Origin: Demequina sp. NBRC 110051
GTDB lineage: Bacteria > Actinomycetota > Actinomycetes > Actinomycetales > Demequinaceae
Assembly: GCF_002090055.1 (NCBI RefSeq)
Contig: NZ_BBRH01000021.1
Span: forward strand, 1-61,046
Direction of reading: 5' to 3'
Length of the DNA stretch: 61,046 bases
Part shown: positions 23,282 to 33,011 of the stretch, piece after piece
Layout: the number at the start of each line of letters is the position of its first letter
How positions within the stretch are numbered: the stretch's first letter is position 1
Translations under genes and position numbers: made by a program
Notes under the pieces: generated by a model
Database searches by the model: none
Seen by the model: only the letters and a program-made list of their open reading frames with translations
What the model was told of the DNA's origin: nothing

Positions 23282-25426
23282 TCAGCCCAACACCACCCGA
23301 ACGTCCCAATCGGTCAGCTCAAGCGCGGAGCCTGCGGCAATCTCCTTGCCCGTGACGGCATCGGACACCGCGAACGGCACCGTCACGGTCGCCTCACCCC
23401 AGCCCCAGTGGTTCAGGAACCAGGCGCGACGGCCGTCGGCCAGCGTCGACGAGGTCGCGCGCACGCTCTCGGGCAACCCGTCCCAAACACCTGCCACCGG
23501 CGCGGGCGCCGCCCACCCCATCAGCGCCGCGGCCGTCACCTGGTCCGCCACCGTGCCGGCGACCGTGATGCGCCCCTCTCCGACGGGCATGGTCGTGATG
23601 GCGGCATAGCCGGCGAGGTGCGGGTGGTCGTAGCGCGCGAGCACCTCGGCACCCTCGGGGCGCAGGTACTCGGCCCATTGGGTCGCGGCGCCCTCGACGC
23701 CAGACAGCGGCCCGCCGTCGGCCACCAGCCCCACCGGCGAGGCCAGCGACTGGAACTCCTGGTAACTCACGCCCGCGAGCGTCGCGAGGCGTGCGGGCTT
23801 CACATCTGTACGGGCCCGAGCCTCCTCGTCTCCGTACGCCGAGCGCGGACCCAAGACAAGGTGACCACCCGCCTGGGCGTAGTCGGCGAAAAACTGGAGT
23901 GTGGCATCGGCCGCCGTGAAGTCAGCCGCCACGACGAGGACGGGACGCGCCGCCGCAAAGGCGGCCGCGTCGCCAAAGAGCGCCTGCTCCCCCACCAGCT
24001 GATCGGGGCGCACCAGGTTGACCTGCAGCCCGGCGTCGAAGGCTGCGCGGTAGAACGGCAGCGCGAGCTGGCGGTAGGCGTCCGGGTTGGTGCCCATGCG
24101 GTCCTCTCCCTGCGGCTGGCCCAGGGTGTACGCCGATAGCGCCCATTTGGCGTCGGACGAGTACAGGAAGGCGACGTCGGCATCGGGCGTCGCGCCGGCG
24201 AAGAGGTCGCCGACGGCCTCGAAGTCCGCGCCGATCTGGGCGACCTCGGAGTGGATGCGGCCGGGCTCGCCATCGTGCGGGATGAGGCCGATCCAGTAGG
24301 TCTCGGCGCCATAGTGCAGCGTGTGCCAGTGCCAGTACTCGATGGCCTGCGCGCCGCGCGAGACGAGCGCCCACGCGACCTGGCGCAGCTGCCCGTCGTA
24401 GGGCGGAATGTTGTACGCCGACTGGCCGATGCCGCCCGCGTTCGTCTCCGTCACCCAGAATCCGGCCTGCTTGGAGCTATACGCGAGGTCCGCGAGCTCG
24501 TAGAGGCCCCACGTGCCATTGGCGACCCAATCAGTGCTGAGCTCGGCGTCGCTGGGGTAGGCCAGGCCCTCCTGGCTCAAGTAGTAGACGTTGCAGCTGG
24601 CGACGTCGAGGGCCTTCGAGAGCGAGGCGTCCTGGACGGCGGCCTGCTCGTAGGAGATGCAGGTGGTGACGAAGGGGGCGGCCGATGCCGTGGCTGGGTT
24701 TTCGCTCACAATCTCGCGGACCAGGTCTGCCTGCCAGGCGATGTAGTCGTCGACCAGGCTCGCCTGGAAGCGGCGCCACGCGAGGTGGTACTGCGGCTGG
24801 AAGTTCGTCTCGGGCCGCCATAGTTCGTCCCAGCCGGTCAGGCGGTGGGACCAGTAGACGAGGCCCCATTCGGTGTTGAGGGTGTCGACGTCGCCGTAAC
24901 GGGCCCGAAGCCATTCCTTGAACTGCGCGAAGATCGCGTCGTTGTAGAGGATGCGCAGGCCGGGCTCATTGTCGACCTGGTAGCCGACGATGCTCGGGTG
25001 GCCCGCGTACCGGCTCACTACCTCTCGGATCACACGCTCCGCGTGCTCGCGGAAGGCGGGGTGGGTGAAGTCCATCTCCTGGCGGGCGCCCCAGCCGATG
25101 TCTTTGCCGTCGGCGTCGGTGCCGACGATCTCGGGATGCTTCTGCGCGAGCCAAATGGGGATCGCGTAGGTGGGCGTGCCGAGGATGACGGCGATGCCGT
25201 GCGCGTGGGCGGCGTCGAGGACGGGCTCGAGCCAGTCGAGGTCGAACTCGCCGTCGCGCGGCTCCCAGGTGGACCACACGGACTCGCCCACGCGGATGAG
25301 GGTGAGGCCGGCGTCGCGCATCTGGCGCATGTCGCGCGCGAGGGTGTCCTGATCAGGGGTCTCGCCCAGGTGCGGGTACTCGTAGTAGTAGGCGGCGCCG
25401 AGGTGGAGACGAGACGACTGTGTCAT
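23282..25426 (-). CDS. Glycoside hydrolase family 42 beta-galactosidase
   Basis: This 714-residue enzyme has the GH42 plan: an N-terminal TIM barrel beginning GAAYYYEYP, a trimerisation domain and a C-terminal beta domain. The acid/base is the Glu of QVDNEPG (about residue 154) and the nucleophile the Glu of WVTETNAG (about residue 326), where the family has them. It has no signal peptide, so it acts inside the cell on imported beta-galactosides, possibly plant or arabinogalactan oligosaccharides. No sugar transporter or LacI-type regulator is next to it. The start overlaps a possible divergent frame, but its true neighbour starts at 25504. Confidence 0.9.
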   Translation of the reverse strand: MTQSSRLHLGAAYYYEYPHLGETPDQDTLARDMRQMRDAGLTLIRVGESVWSTWEPRDGEFDLDWLEPVLDAAHAHGIAVILGTPTYAIPIWLAQKHPEIVGTDADGKDIGWGARQEMDFTHPAFREHAERVIREVVSRYAGHPSIVGYQVDNEPGLRILYNDAIFAQFKEWLRARYGDVDTLNTEWGLVYWSHRLTGWDELWRPETNFQPQYHLAWRRFQASLVDDYIAWQADLVREIVSENPATASAAPFVTTCISYEQAAVQDASLSKALDVASCNVYYLSQEGLAYPSDAELSTDWVANGTWGLYELADLAYSSKQAGFWVTETNAGGIGQSAYNIPPYDGQLRQVAWALVSRGAQAIEYWHWHTLHYGAETYWIGLIPHDGEPGRIHSEVAQIGADFEAVGDLFAGATPDADVAFLYSSDAKWALSAYTLGQPQGEDRMGTNPDAYRQLALPFYRAAFDAGLQVNLVRPDQLVGEQALFGDAAAFAAARPVLVVAADFTAADATLQFFADYAQAGGHLVLGPRSAYGDEEARARTDVKPARLATLAGVSYQEFQSLASPVGLVADGGPLSGVEGAATQWAEYLRPEGAEVLARYDHPHLAGYAAITTMPVGEGRITVAGTVADQVTAAALMGWAAPAPVAGVWDGLPESVRATSSTLADGRRAWFLNHWGWGEATVTVPFAVSDAVTGKEIAAGSALELTDWDVRVVLG

Positions 25427-25503
25427 GGCTCGAATTCTGCCAGGTGGTCGGGAAGGGTGGCACCTCCGGCAAGGATGTCGGTGCTACGAGTTACGTTCTC
25501 GGC

Positions 25504-26175
25504 GTGAGCGATGTCTACATCTACGCCGATGAGTATGGCGACCTGGATTTCTCAGGCAACCCCGACGCAGCCCGCTACTTCGGCGTCGGTACCGCAACCT
25601 TCCGCGGGCGCCATGGCGATCAAATGGCCGACGGCTTTGAGCTCCGCTGCTCGCTTGAGGCTCGCGGCGTGGACATGCCACGCGGTTTCCATGCCCAGCA
25701 GGACTCTCGCCGGACTCGACATGAGGTGTTCTCGCTTCTCGCCGAGCACGCACCTCGGTTCGACACCACGTTCCTTGCCAAATCTCAAACGCAGGCACAC
25801 TTGCGGCGCAGTTCGAAGACCTATCTCTACAAACTCGCCCTGTATCTCCATCTCAAGTGGCTAGTCCCGGCGGTCGCCCCTGCAGAGGGAACTGTCTACA
25901 TCATTCTTGGATCGCTCCAAACCGCAGGCAAACGCGACGCAGTGAGGGCGGCGATTCGCGACGTGTGTACACAAATCGACCTGCCACTTGCGACAGTCGT
26001 CCCGTGCATCTGGGACGCACCCAGTTCGTGGGGGATTCAGGCGGCCGATTACGGGCTGTGGGCCGTCCAGCGTGACCTTGAACGCGCCGACTCGACGTGG
26101 CTGGATGCCTACGTCCGCCCCACGCTTGAGTCTCGGTTCCTGCCCTGGGGCACTGCCGCACCACTCGGAACGTAA
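25504..26175 (+). CDS. DUF3800-family protein
   Basis: This is a 223-residue protein starting at GTG 25504. Near the N-terminus, YIYADEYGDLDFSGN carries the conserved Asp-Glu of DUF3800, and IQAADYGLWAVQRDL near residue 190 holds the C-terminal Asp. The fold is thought to be RNase H-like and the family is frequent in accessory and defence regions. TACGTT lies six bases upstream of the GTG with no Shine-Dalgarno, so it may be leaderless; a longer frame to 25420 would overlap the divergent galactosidase. The biochemical role is unknown. Confidence 0.75.
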   Translation: MSDVYIYADEYGDLDFSGNPDAARYFGVGTATFRGRHGDQMADGFELRCSLEARGVDMPRGFHAQQDSRRTRHEVFSLLAEHAPRFDTTFLAKSQTQAHLRRSSKTYLYKLALYLHLKWLVPAVAPAEGTVYIILGSLQTAGKRDAVRAAIRDVCTQIDLPLATVVPCIWDAPSSWGIQAADYGLWAVQRDLERADSTWLDAYVRPTLESRFLPWGTAAPLGT

Positions 26176-26187
26176 AGCGACCGGCTA

Positions 26188-26203
26188 TCCCGCTTTCGCG
26201 GGA
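26188..26203. terminator. Small hairpin after the DUF3800 gene
   Basis: TCCCGC paired with GCGGGA around TTTC lies 13 bases after the stop. It has no T-tract, so its role as a terminator is uncertain. The rest of 26204-26309 shows nothing clear. Confidence 0.35.
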
Positions 26204-26309
26204 AGAGGCCCCCTGGGCCCCTTGTCACCGGTCTGGAACCAGCGTAACCCCGAGGCCCGACATCGTCGAGGGTCGGTCGTGAATTCACAAGGCCACCACA
26301 GCATCGGCC

Positions 26310-28301
26310 CTACTCGAGATCCCCCAGATCCACGCCCAGATCGATCTCGCCGGGCGCACTCATCCCGCTCGGCAGCGACGGGCGTTCAGCGCGGCCCTGC
26401 ACGTGCACGATCTCCTCGGCAAGCCGCTCCGGCACCGTCGCGAGGAAGTACGCGTCCTCCGCGGTGAGCCCGCCCATGCCTCCCACCCAGGCGCGCATGG
26501 GCGTGTGCACCACCGAGCGCGTGATCGCGAGGCGGTCGCGCGCCCGCGTGAGCGCCACGTAGAGCACGCGGCGCTCCTCCTCCACCTCGGCCTCGTCGCC
26601 CAGCGAGCGCGGCGACGGGTAGGTCCCCGCCGAGGCCCCTGCGACGAACGCCCAGTCGCGCTCTAGGCCCTTCGCCGAGTGCACCGTCGACACGATCACG
26701 TGGTCACTCTCGCCCTGCTCCGGCGTCAGCTCGGAGGCGAACACGGGCGACAGGATGTACTCCTCGATGAACTCCAGGATGCTCCTGCGCGTGGCCGCGA
26801 GCCTCTCCACGTGCGCCAAGTCCCGCGCGCGGGCGTCCCAGTTTTCGTTGCGGTACTTGTGCGCGAGGATCGGCTGCAGCATCGCCGCCGCGCGGCCCAC
26901 GGCGTCGCCCACGCGCTGCGCGGCCTCCTCGATCGCGTCGAGACCGTCTCGCAGCCAACTGGGCATACCTTTGAGGGCCGATGCCCGCGCCTCCCTGGTG
27001 CTCGCCCCACCATCGCGCGCGGTGAGGAACGCGTCGAAGGCCCGGGCGGCCGTCACGTCGCCCACGCGCGGGATGAGGGTCAAGAGCCTCAGCCACGCCA
27101 CCTCGTCGTCGGGGTTCGCGACCACCCGCAGCGCGGAGAGCACGTCGCGCACGTGTGCCGACTCCAGCAGCTTCACGCCGCCGAAGAACACGTAGGGGAT
27201 GTCGTTCTCGACCAGCCGCGCCTCGATCGCGCGGCCCGAATAGTTGGAGCGCACCAGGATGAGATGCGTGGACCACGGCAGCTCGTCGGCGCAGGCACGG
27301 ATCATTTCGGAGACGATCCAGCCGGCTTCATCGGCAGGCGTCTCAAACGAATGCAGCTCGGGCTTCGCTCCCCTGCCCCGCACGGCACGCAGGCGCTTCT
27401 GATAGTCGAGCGGCGACTCGGCGAGCAGCCAGTTCGCAAGGTCCAGAATCTCCTGCGTGGAGCGGTAGTTGTCCTCGAGCCGCAGCACCCGTGCGCCGGG
27501 TACGCGATCGCCAAAGCTGTGAATCGACTCGAAGTCCGCGCCGCGGAAGCCGTAGATCGACTGCGCGTCGTCGCCCACGCAATAGAACCGGGTGTGCGGC
27601 ACCAAGGGATCGATGATCTGCCACTGCAGCGGATTGGTGTCCTGCATCTCGTCGATGAGGACCTCGTCGTAGTGGCCGCCCACCCAGGCCGCGACGGCAT
27701 CGTCCCTCAACCTCGCGGCGAAGACGCGCAGGATGTCGTCGTAGGTGAGGTAGCGACGCTCCTTCTTGCGCTCCTCGAACGCGCGCACGGCTGCGCCGAC
27801 GGCCTTGGCGTCGATGGCGTCGTCGGGGAACTCCATCCGGATCGCCTCGGCGAGCGTGCGCCGGGTGTTGAGGGCGAAGGACAGCACGTCGAGGATCTGC
27901 GTGGCCTTCAGCCCCTCGACGCGTGTGCCGCGGCCCAGCACGCCGCGCATCACCTGCGTGGTGTCGTCCTGGTCCAGCACGCTCCAGCCGTCGTATCCGA
28001 ACACGTCGGGGCTGGTGCGCACCTCCCTCATGGCCCACGCGTGGAAGGTCATGGCGGCCACGGAGCCGGCGCGCTGCGACGAGTCCACCTGCACGCGCGA
28101 GCGAATCTCCGCGGCAGCGCGGCGCGTAAACGTCAGGGCGAGGATACGCTCGGGCGGCGTCCCGTTCCGGATCAGGTGCCGGATGCGGGCGACGATGGTG
28201 GTGGTCTTGCCCGTGCCGGCACCGGCGAGGATCAGGTTGTGGCTCGCCCCGGTCTCGACGGCCGCCGCCTGGGCAGCGTTCAGTCCGTCCGTGTCAGCCA
28301 T
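26310..28301 (-). CDS. UvrD/PcrA-family ATP-dependent DNA helicase
   Basis: This 663-residue superfamily 1A helicase has all motifs in order: Q-motif LNAAQAAAV, Walker A AGAGTGKTTTIV (near residue 30), ALTFTRRAAAEI, DEMQDTNPLQW (motif II, DEMQ), VGDDAQSIYGFRG, LEDNYRSTQEIL, STVHSAKGLERD and RRVLYVALTRARD. It unwinds DNA 3' to 5' in repair. At 663 residues it lacks the long C-terminal extension of PcrA. The ATG at 28301 begins just before the Q-motif; TACAGT lies seven bases upstream, suggesting a leaderless transcript. A longer frame exists but carries no family sequence. Confidence 0.86.
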   Translation of the reverse strand: MADTDGLNAAQAAAVETGASHNLILAGAGTGKTTTIVARIRHLIRNGTPPERILALTFTRRAAAEIRSRVQVDSSQRAGSVAAMTFHAWAMREVRTSPDVFGYDGWSVLDQDDTTQVMRGVLGRGTRVEGLKATQILDVLSFALNTRRTLAEAIRMEFPDDAIDAKAVGAAVRAFEERKKERRYLTYDDILRVFAARLRDDAVAAWVGGHYDEVLIDEMQDTNPLQWQIIDPLVPHTRFYCVGDDAQSIYGFRGADFESIHSFGDRVPGARVLRLEDNYRSTQEILDLANWLLAESPLDYQKRLRAVRGRGAKPELHSFETPADEAGWIVSEMIRACADELPWSTHLILVRSNYSGRAIEARLVENDIPYVFFGGVKLLESAHVRDVLSALRVVANPDDEVAWLRLLTLIPRVGDVTAARAFDAFLTARDGGASTREARASALKGMPSWLRDGLDAIEEAAQRVGDAVGRAAAMLQPILAHKYRNENWDARARDLAHVERLAATRRSILEFIEEYILSPVFASELTPEQGESDHVIVSTVHSAKGLERDWAFVAGASAGTYPSPRSLGDEAEVEEERRVLYVALTRARDRLAITRSVVHTPMRAWVGGMGGLTAEDAYFLATVPERLAEEIVHVQGRAERPSLPSGMSAPGEIDLGVDLGDLE

Positions 28302-28417
28302 GCGCACCACTGTAGGCGGCACGTGTGACACCGCCAGCCCCACTCCGGTGGCGCGTTCACCGCATCGGAGGATCCTGTCTGTAGCGGCAGGTGTGCCGCA
28401 CCAAGGAGACGGTCCCC

Positions 28418-29476
28418 ATGACCCTTGCACCCACACCTCAGTCCACCGCCGACGACTGGACGGAGCACGTGTTCTCCGCCGCGCTCGGCGCGATCGACAT
28501 CCTCGCGATCCACCTGGGTGACCGCCTGGGCTGGTACCGCGCGCTCGTCGATGCGGGACCTCTCACCGCAGAGCAGCTCGCCGAGCGCACCGACACCCAC
28601 CCCCGCTACGCGCGCGAGTGGCTCGAGCAACAGACGACGTCTGGCTACCTCGAGGCGTCCGAGGGCGACCCGATGACGTTCTCGCTCCCGCCCGGCGCCG
28701 CCGAGGCCCTTACGGACGAGCGCTCCCTCGCCTACATCTCGCCGCTCGCGCGCATGCTCGTGGGTGCCGCGACCCAGATGCCGGCCCTCCTCGACGCCTA
28801 CCGCACCGGACGCGGCGTGAGCTGGGATCAGATCGGGGACGACGCTCGCTGGTCGCAGGCCGATATGAACCGCCCCTGGTTCGAGCAGATGCTCGCCGAG
28901 GCCATCGCGGGCGTCGCCGAGGTCCACGACGTGCTGTCGCGTCCCGGCGCGCGCATCGCCGACGTCGCGTGCGGGGCGGGCTGGTCGTCGATCGCGCTCG
29001 CCGACGCCTACCCGCAGGCGAACATCGTCGGCATCGACATCGACCAGCCCTCAATCGAGGCAGCGCGCACCAACGCCGCGGAGGCCGACGTCGGCCACCG
29101 CGTCTCGTTCCTCACCGGCGACGCCGCCGAGCTCGACGGCGTCTTCATCTTCGAGGCGCTTCACGACATGCCCCGGCCCGTCGAGGTCCTGCAAGCGATC
29201 AAGGCGGCGGTCAAGCCCGACGGCGTGTGCGTCGTCATGGACGAGGGCGTGGGCGACTCCGTCACCGTCGGCGACGACGTCGAGCGCCTCATGTACGGCT
29301 TCAGCCTCTTCGTGTGCCTGCCGGATGGCATGTCGTCGCAGCCCTCGGCCGGCACCGGCACGGTGATGCGACCGTCGACCCTCGCCCACTACGCCAAGGA
29401 CGCGGGCTTCTCCGACACGTCAGTTCTTCCCATCGAGGACTTCTCGTTCTTCCGTTTCTACCGACTCCACCTGTGA
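28418..29476 (+). CDS. SAM-dependent methyltransferase with N-terminal winged helix
   Basis: This is a 352-residue protein. The first about 90 residues form a winged-helix, dimerisation-like domain (LGDRLGWYRALVDAGPLTAEQLAERT). A class I methyltransferase follows, with motif I IADVACGAGWSSIALA near residue 180 and NIVGIDIDQPSIEAA after it. It resembles the mycobacterial Rv2258c-type group, for which substrates are unknown. AGGAG sits ten bases before the ATG at 28418. It is the first of several stand-alone genes on this strand; the next starts 44 bases later. Confidence 0.78.
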   Translation: MTLAPTPQSTADDWTEHVFSAALGAIDILAIHLGDRLGWYRALVDAGPLTAEQLAERTDTHPRYAREWLEQQTTSGYLEASEGDPMTFSLPPGAAEALTDERSLAYISPLARMLVGAATQMPALLDAYRTGRGVSWDQIGDDARWSQADMNRPWFEQMLAEAIAGVAEVHDVLSRPGARIADVACGAGWSSIALADAYPQANIVGIDIDQPSIEAARTNAAEADVGHRVSFLTGDAAELDGVFIFEALHDMPRPVEVLQAIKAAVKPDGVCVVMDEGVGDSVTVGDDVERLMYGFSLFVCLPDGMSSQPSAGTGTVMRPSTLAHYAKDAGFSDTSVLPIEDFSFFRFYRLHL

Positions 29477-29520
29477 GGCACCACTAGCATCGGAGCAGTC
29501 CCCCTCACCGAGGAGTTCAC

Positions 29521-30417
29521 ATGGCAACGACGCCATCTGTATCCCGCGCGCGCAAGCGCGCCTGGTCCGGCCGCGGCCGGGTGGTCGTCATCACGGGGGG
29601 TGGCGGGGGCATCGGCTCAGCGTTTGCTCGGTTGGTCGCCGCGCGCGGCGCGCGCGTGGTCTTGGTGGATTTACGTCCGGATGCGGCCGATGCCGTGGCG
29701 GCTTCTCTTCCCGGCTCCGGACACGCGGTGCTCACCGGCGACCTCACCTCACGCGGCAACGTCGAGGGGATCATGGAGGCGATCTCCGCGGAGTACGGCC
29801 GCATCGACGTACTGGTGAATTGCATGGGCATGACGAGCGCCGAGCGGTTCGACGAGCGCGACGTGGACTCGATCGACTACGAGCTGCGCGTGAACCTCAA
29901 CGCCCCGCTGATGTTCACGCGGTTGGCGATCCCGCTGCTGCGGCAGTCCACCGACGCTCGCGTGATCACGGTCGTGTCGCTCGGGGCCATCTTCCCCTTG
30001 GGCGAGACGCCCATCTACACGGCATCGAAGTACGGTCTACGAGGGGCGATGCTGTCGATCGCGCTCGACCTCGCCCCCAAGGGCATCCGGGTGTCGTCGG
30101 TGCTGCCGTCCGCGACGGACACGCGCATGCTGCGTCAGGAGGCGCTCGACGGCGGCAACGCGTTCCAGTTCCAGGACCCGCCGCAATCACCGTCGCACGT
30201 GGCCACATGCATGGTGGGCCTGCTGGATAAGCCGCGGCTCGAGGCCTACCCCAAACGCGGTGAATCGTGGCTGGTGCGCGCCGCGCTTCTGTACCCCAAC
30301 CTGCTGCCGCGAATCATGCCGCTGTTTCGCGGGCGCGGCGAGCGCGGACAGGCTCGCTACCTCAAGCAACTGCGCGAGCGCGGACTGGTCACAACGGAAG
30401 GTGAGCTGGTCGAGTAG
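29521..30417 (+). CDS. Short-chain dehydrogenase/reductase (SDR)
   Basis: This 298-residue SDR has the NAD(P) motif TGGGGGIG (residues 25-32), an Asp after strand 2 (VVLVDLRPD), the NxxG-like NCMGMTSAERF, and the catalytic Ser and Tyr-x-x-x-Lys (VVSLGA, YTASKYG). A C-terminal extension (ALLYPNLLPRIMPLFRGRGERG) could lie on the membrane. The substrate is unknown. GAGGAG precedes the start. Confidence 0.82.
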   Translation: MATTPSVSRARKRAWSGRGRVVVITGGGGGIGSAFARLVAARGARVVLVDLRPDAADAVAASLPGSGHAVLTGDLTSRGNVEGIMEAISAEYGRIDVLVNCMGMTSAERFDERDVDSIDYELRVNLNAPLMFTRLAIPLLRQSTDARVITVVSLGAIFPLGETPIYTASKYGLRGAMLSIALDLAPKGIRVSSVLPSATDTRMLRQEALDGGNAFQFQDPPQSPSHVATCMVGLLDKPRLEAYPKRGESWLVRAALLYPNLLPRIMPLFRGRGERGQARYLKQLRERGLVTTEGELVE

Positions 30418-30451
30418 CCGGCCACGGCACAGGCCGCCCGCAGGCGTCTGC

Positions 30452-30512
30452 GCCCACATGGGACGCCCACCGTCGCCCTGACGGAATCTGTGCGCCGTAT
30501 GGGACAGCCACC
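30452..30512 (-). repeat. Copy A of a 61-base repeat flanking the MDR gene (inverted)
   Basis: Read on the minus strand, this segment matches 31558-31618 read on the plus strand at about 48 of 61 positions without gaps. Each copy has two internal blocks (GGTGGCTGTCCCAT and GGTGGGCGTCCCAT in this copy), spaced by about 40 bases. The two copies are in opposite orientation and bracket the gene at 30579-31556. The function is unknown. Confidence 0.6.
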
Positions 30513-30578
30513 GCTGCGGAATGCGCGGGACCTCCCCACTGTTGAGATGTGGTTCCCCTGTGACGAAAGGCAGTACCT

Positions 30579-31556
30579 ATGCACGCCCTCATTCAGCACC
30601 AGTTCGGCGACCCGACCACGGTCCTCGCGACCGAGGAGGTCGAGACCCCCGAGCCCGGCCCCGGCCAGGCACGCGTCCGCCTGCTGCTGTCCCCCATTCA
30701 CAATCACGACCTGTGGACCGTCACCGGCAACTACGGCTTCAAGCCCGAGATGCCCGCGCGCGCCGGCACTGAGGCGGTGGGTGTGGTCGAGGCCGTCGGC
30801 TCCGATGTCGCGCACCTGCAGGTGGGACAGCGCGTGGCGTCGGCCGGCACGTTCGGGGTGTGGGCCGAGGAGTTCGTGGCCGAGGCCGCGACGCTCATCC
30901 CCGTTCCGGACTCGATCCCCGACGAGGTCGCGGCGCAGCTGGTGTCCATGCCGTTCTCGGCGATCTCGCTTCTCGACTCCTTGAACCTCGCCGAGGGCGA
31001 CTGGATGATCATCAACGCCGCGAACGGAGCGGTCGGTCGCCTGGTGGCGCAGCTCGCGCCCAAGCGCGGCATCAATGTGGTGGGCCTGGTGCGCCGCGCC
31101 GAGGGCGTGTCGGAACTCGAGGCGCTGGGCGTGACGGGCATCGTCGCGACCGACTCCGAGGGATGGCAGCAGCGGGTGGCGGAGATCACCGGCGGCGCGG
31201 ACCTGAAGGTGGGCGTGGAGCAGGTGGGCGGTCAGGCCGCCGGCGACATGCTGGACCTGCTGGCCGAGAACGGCGAGCTCGTGGTGTTCGGAGCGATGGC
31301 GTCGCCGGAGCTGTCGCTGAAGTCGGGCCAGATCATCTTCAAGCAGGCGACCGTGCGCGGCTTCTGGGGCTCGAAGGTGTCGGCGACCATGGCGGCGGAC
31401 GACCGTGCGCGCCTGATGCAGGAGCTGTTCGCGCGCATCTCGGACGGCACCATCTCGCTGCCGGTCGAGGCGACGTTTGGGCTCGCGGAGATCGCCGATG
31501 CGACCCGCGCCCATTTCACCCCCGGCCGGGCGGGCAAGGTGCTCTTGCGCCCGTGA
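30579..31556 (+). CDS. Zinc-independent MDR oxidoreductase (quinone/enoyl reductase type)
   Basis: This 325-residue member of the medium-chain dehydrogenase/reductase family has a GroES-like N-terminal half (GPGQARVRLLLSPIHNHD, GTEAVGVVEAVG) and a Rossmann half with the nucleotide motif NAANGAVGRLVAQLA near residue 148. It has no cysteines for catalytic or structural zinc. The overall pattern is closest to the mitochondrial-type enoyl reductase (MECR/ETR) branch. The likely cofactor is NADPH (VVGLVRR after strand 2). It is flanked by the inverted 61-base repeat. Confidence 0.78.
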   Translation: MHALIQHQFGDPTTVLATEEVETPEPGPGQARVRLLLSPIHNHDLWTVTGNYGFKPEMPARAGTEAVGVVEAVGSDVAHLQVGQRVASAGTFGVWAEEFVAEAATLIPVPDSIPDEVAAQLVSMPFSAISLLDSLNLAEGDWMIINAANGAVGRLVAQLAPKRGINVVGLVRRAEGVSELEALGVTGIVATDSEGWQQRVAEITGGADLKVGVEQVGGQAAGDMLDLLAENGELVVFGAMASPELSLKSGQIIFKQATVRGFWGSKVSATMAADDRARLMQELFARISDGTISLPVEATFGLAEIADATRAHFTPGRAGKVLLRP

Positions 31557-31557
31557 C

Positions 31558-31618
31558 GGTAGCTGTCCCATGGGGCGCACAGAACTCGCGAGAGCGACGG
31601 TGGGTGTCCCATGGGAGA
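31558..31618 (+). repeat. Copy B of the 61-base repeat flanking the MDR gene
   Basis: This segment begins two bases after the MDR gene stop and carries GGTAGCTGTCCCAT and GGTGGGTGTCCCAT blocks. It is about 79% identical, ungapped, to the reverse complement of 30452-30512. Confidence 0.6.
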
Positions 31619-31697
31619 CGGCGGGCGTGACGCACCGCCGCACCCAGGCCCGCGCAGGCCTGCCCCAGCACGATGGTGGGGGCAGGCCGCGCGGGTC

Positions 31698-32984
31698 TTA
31701 TGCGTTGACGGAGACGGGTTCGAGCAGGTCGTCGCCGGTGGTTTCGTCAGCGGCGTGGCCTACGTCACCAGACGGACCGGCGGTCTCACGAGTGAGGCCA
31801 AAGGCCGCCGTCGCGACCACGCTTGCGACCAGCATGGTGATGGCCAGCGGGACGGCGGTGCCCTCGCCACCAAGCCCCACCAACGGCGCCACCAGGCCTG
31901 CGAGAGCGAACTGGAGGAAGCCGAGCACGGCAGAGGCGGCACCACCGGCGTCGGGCACGGCGTCCATCGCCATCGCGGTCACCGTGCCGAAGACGAAGCC
32001 CAGCGAGCCGACGGCCACGAGGATCGGGGCGATCAGCCACAGCGCGGGAGCGCCGGCAACCACGAGCGCGACCAGGGCGAGGATCCCGACCAGGTTGCCC
32101 GTGAGGCCCCAGCGAGCCACGCGACGCACACCCAGGCGTCCCGCGAGCTTCATCGCCGCGGCGCTGACGATCATCAGCACCAGGGCGTTGATCCCGAACA
32201 GCACGCCGTACGCCACCGTGCCGAGGCCCATGAGGCCCTGGTACAGGAAGGGCGACGCGGAGATGTAGGCCATCATCGTGGCAAACGCGAAGGCGAACGC
32301 GACCGTGGCGCCCACGTACTGGCGCGAGGCGAGCTCGCGCATGCCTGCCCGCATGGAAGACGCCTGCGAGGCGGCACGAGCGGCTCGCGGGTGCGTCTCG
32401 GGCACCGCGATGAGCACCGCGATCAGCGAGACCACTCCCAGTCCGGCCACGATCCAGAGCAACCCGCGCCAGCCGAGCGACTCGGCCAAGAGGCTGCCGG
32501 CCACGGGCGCGACCACCGGCGCGGCGCCGCCCACGATCATGAGCGCGGAGAAGGCCGTGGCGGCCTCCTTGCCATGGGCGAGGTCGGCGATGACCGTGCG
32601 GCCGATGACCATCCCGGCCGCGCCGCTGAGGCCCTGCACCACACGGGCGGCGATGAGCAGACCCACGGTGGGCGCGAGCGCGGCGGCCGCCGAGGACAGC
32701 ACGAAGATCACCACACCGGCGACCAGAGGGCCGCGCCGGCCCCAGCGGTCGGACAGCGGCCCGAAGACCAGCTGCCCCACGCCCGCGCCGATGAGGAATG
32801 CGGTGAGCGAGAGCTGCACTTGCGCCGTCGAGGCGTCGAGCTGCTCGGCCATGCTCGGGAAGGCCGGCAGGTACAGGTCGGTCGCGAACGGGGCGGCGGC
32901 GGCCAGGAGGCCGGCCGTGACGATCAAGGCGGTGGTGATGCGCGGCGCGCGCACGCGAGCTCCAGCCGAGGCGGGGACAGTCAT
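31698..32984 (-). CDS. Bcr/CflA-type multidrug efflux MFS transporter
   Basis: This 428-residue drug/H+ antiporter of the DHA1 family has twelve hydrophobic helices. FATDLYLPAFPSMAEQL in TM1 is the Bcr/CflA signature (D with YLPA), loop 2-3 has GPLSDRWGRRGPL, and TM5 has the antiporter motif PVVAPVAGSLLAESLGWRG. AAAGGAG lies five bases before the ATG at 32984, better than the in-frame start at 33014, and that fixes the start. It is divergent from a MarR regulator across a 69-base AT-rich gap, so it is probably repressed by it. Confidence 0.88.
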   Translation of the reverse strand: MTVPASAGARVRAPRITTALIVTAGLLAAAAPFATDLYLPAFPSMAEQLDASTAQVQLSLTAFLIGAGVGQLVFGPLSDRWGRRGPLVAGVVIFVLSSAAAALAPTVGLLIAARVVQGLSGAAGMVIGRTVIADLAHGKEAATAFSALMIVGGAAPVVAPVAGSLLAESLGWRGLLWIVAGLGVVSLIAVLIAVPETHPRAARAASQASSMRAGMRELASRQYVGATVAFAFAFATMMAYISASPFLYQGLMGLGTVAYGVLFGINALVLMIVSAAAMKLAGRLGVRRVARWGLTGNLVGILALVALVVAGAPALWLIAPILVAVGSLGFVFGTVTAMAMDAVPDAGGAASAVLGFLQFALAGLVAPLVGLGGEGTAVPLAITMLVASVVATAAFGLTRETAGPSGDVGHAADETTGDDLLEPVSVNA

Positions 32985-33011
32985 CAGACTCCTTTTACTT
33001 ATGGATTCATA

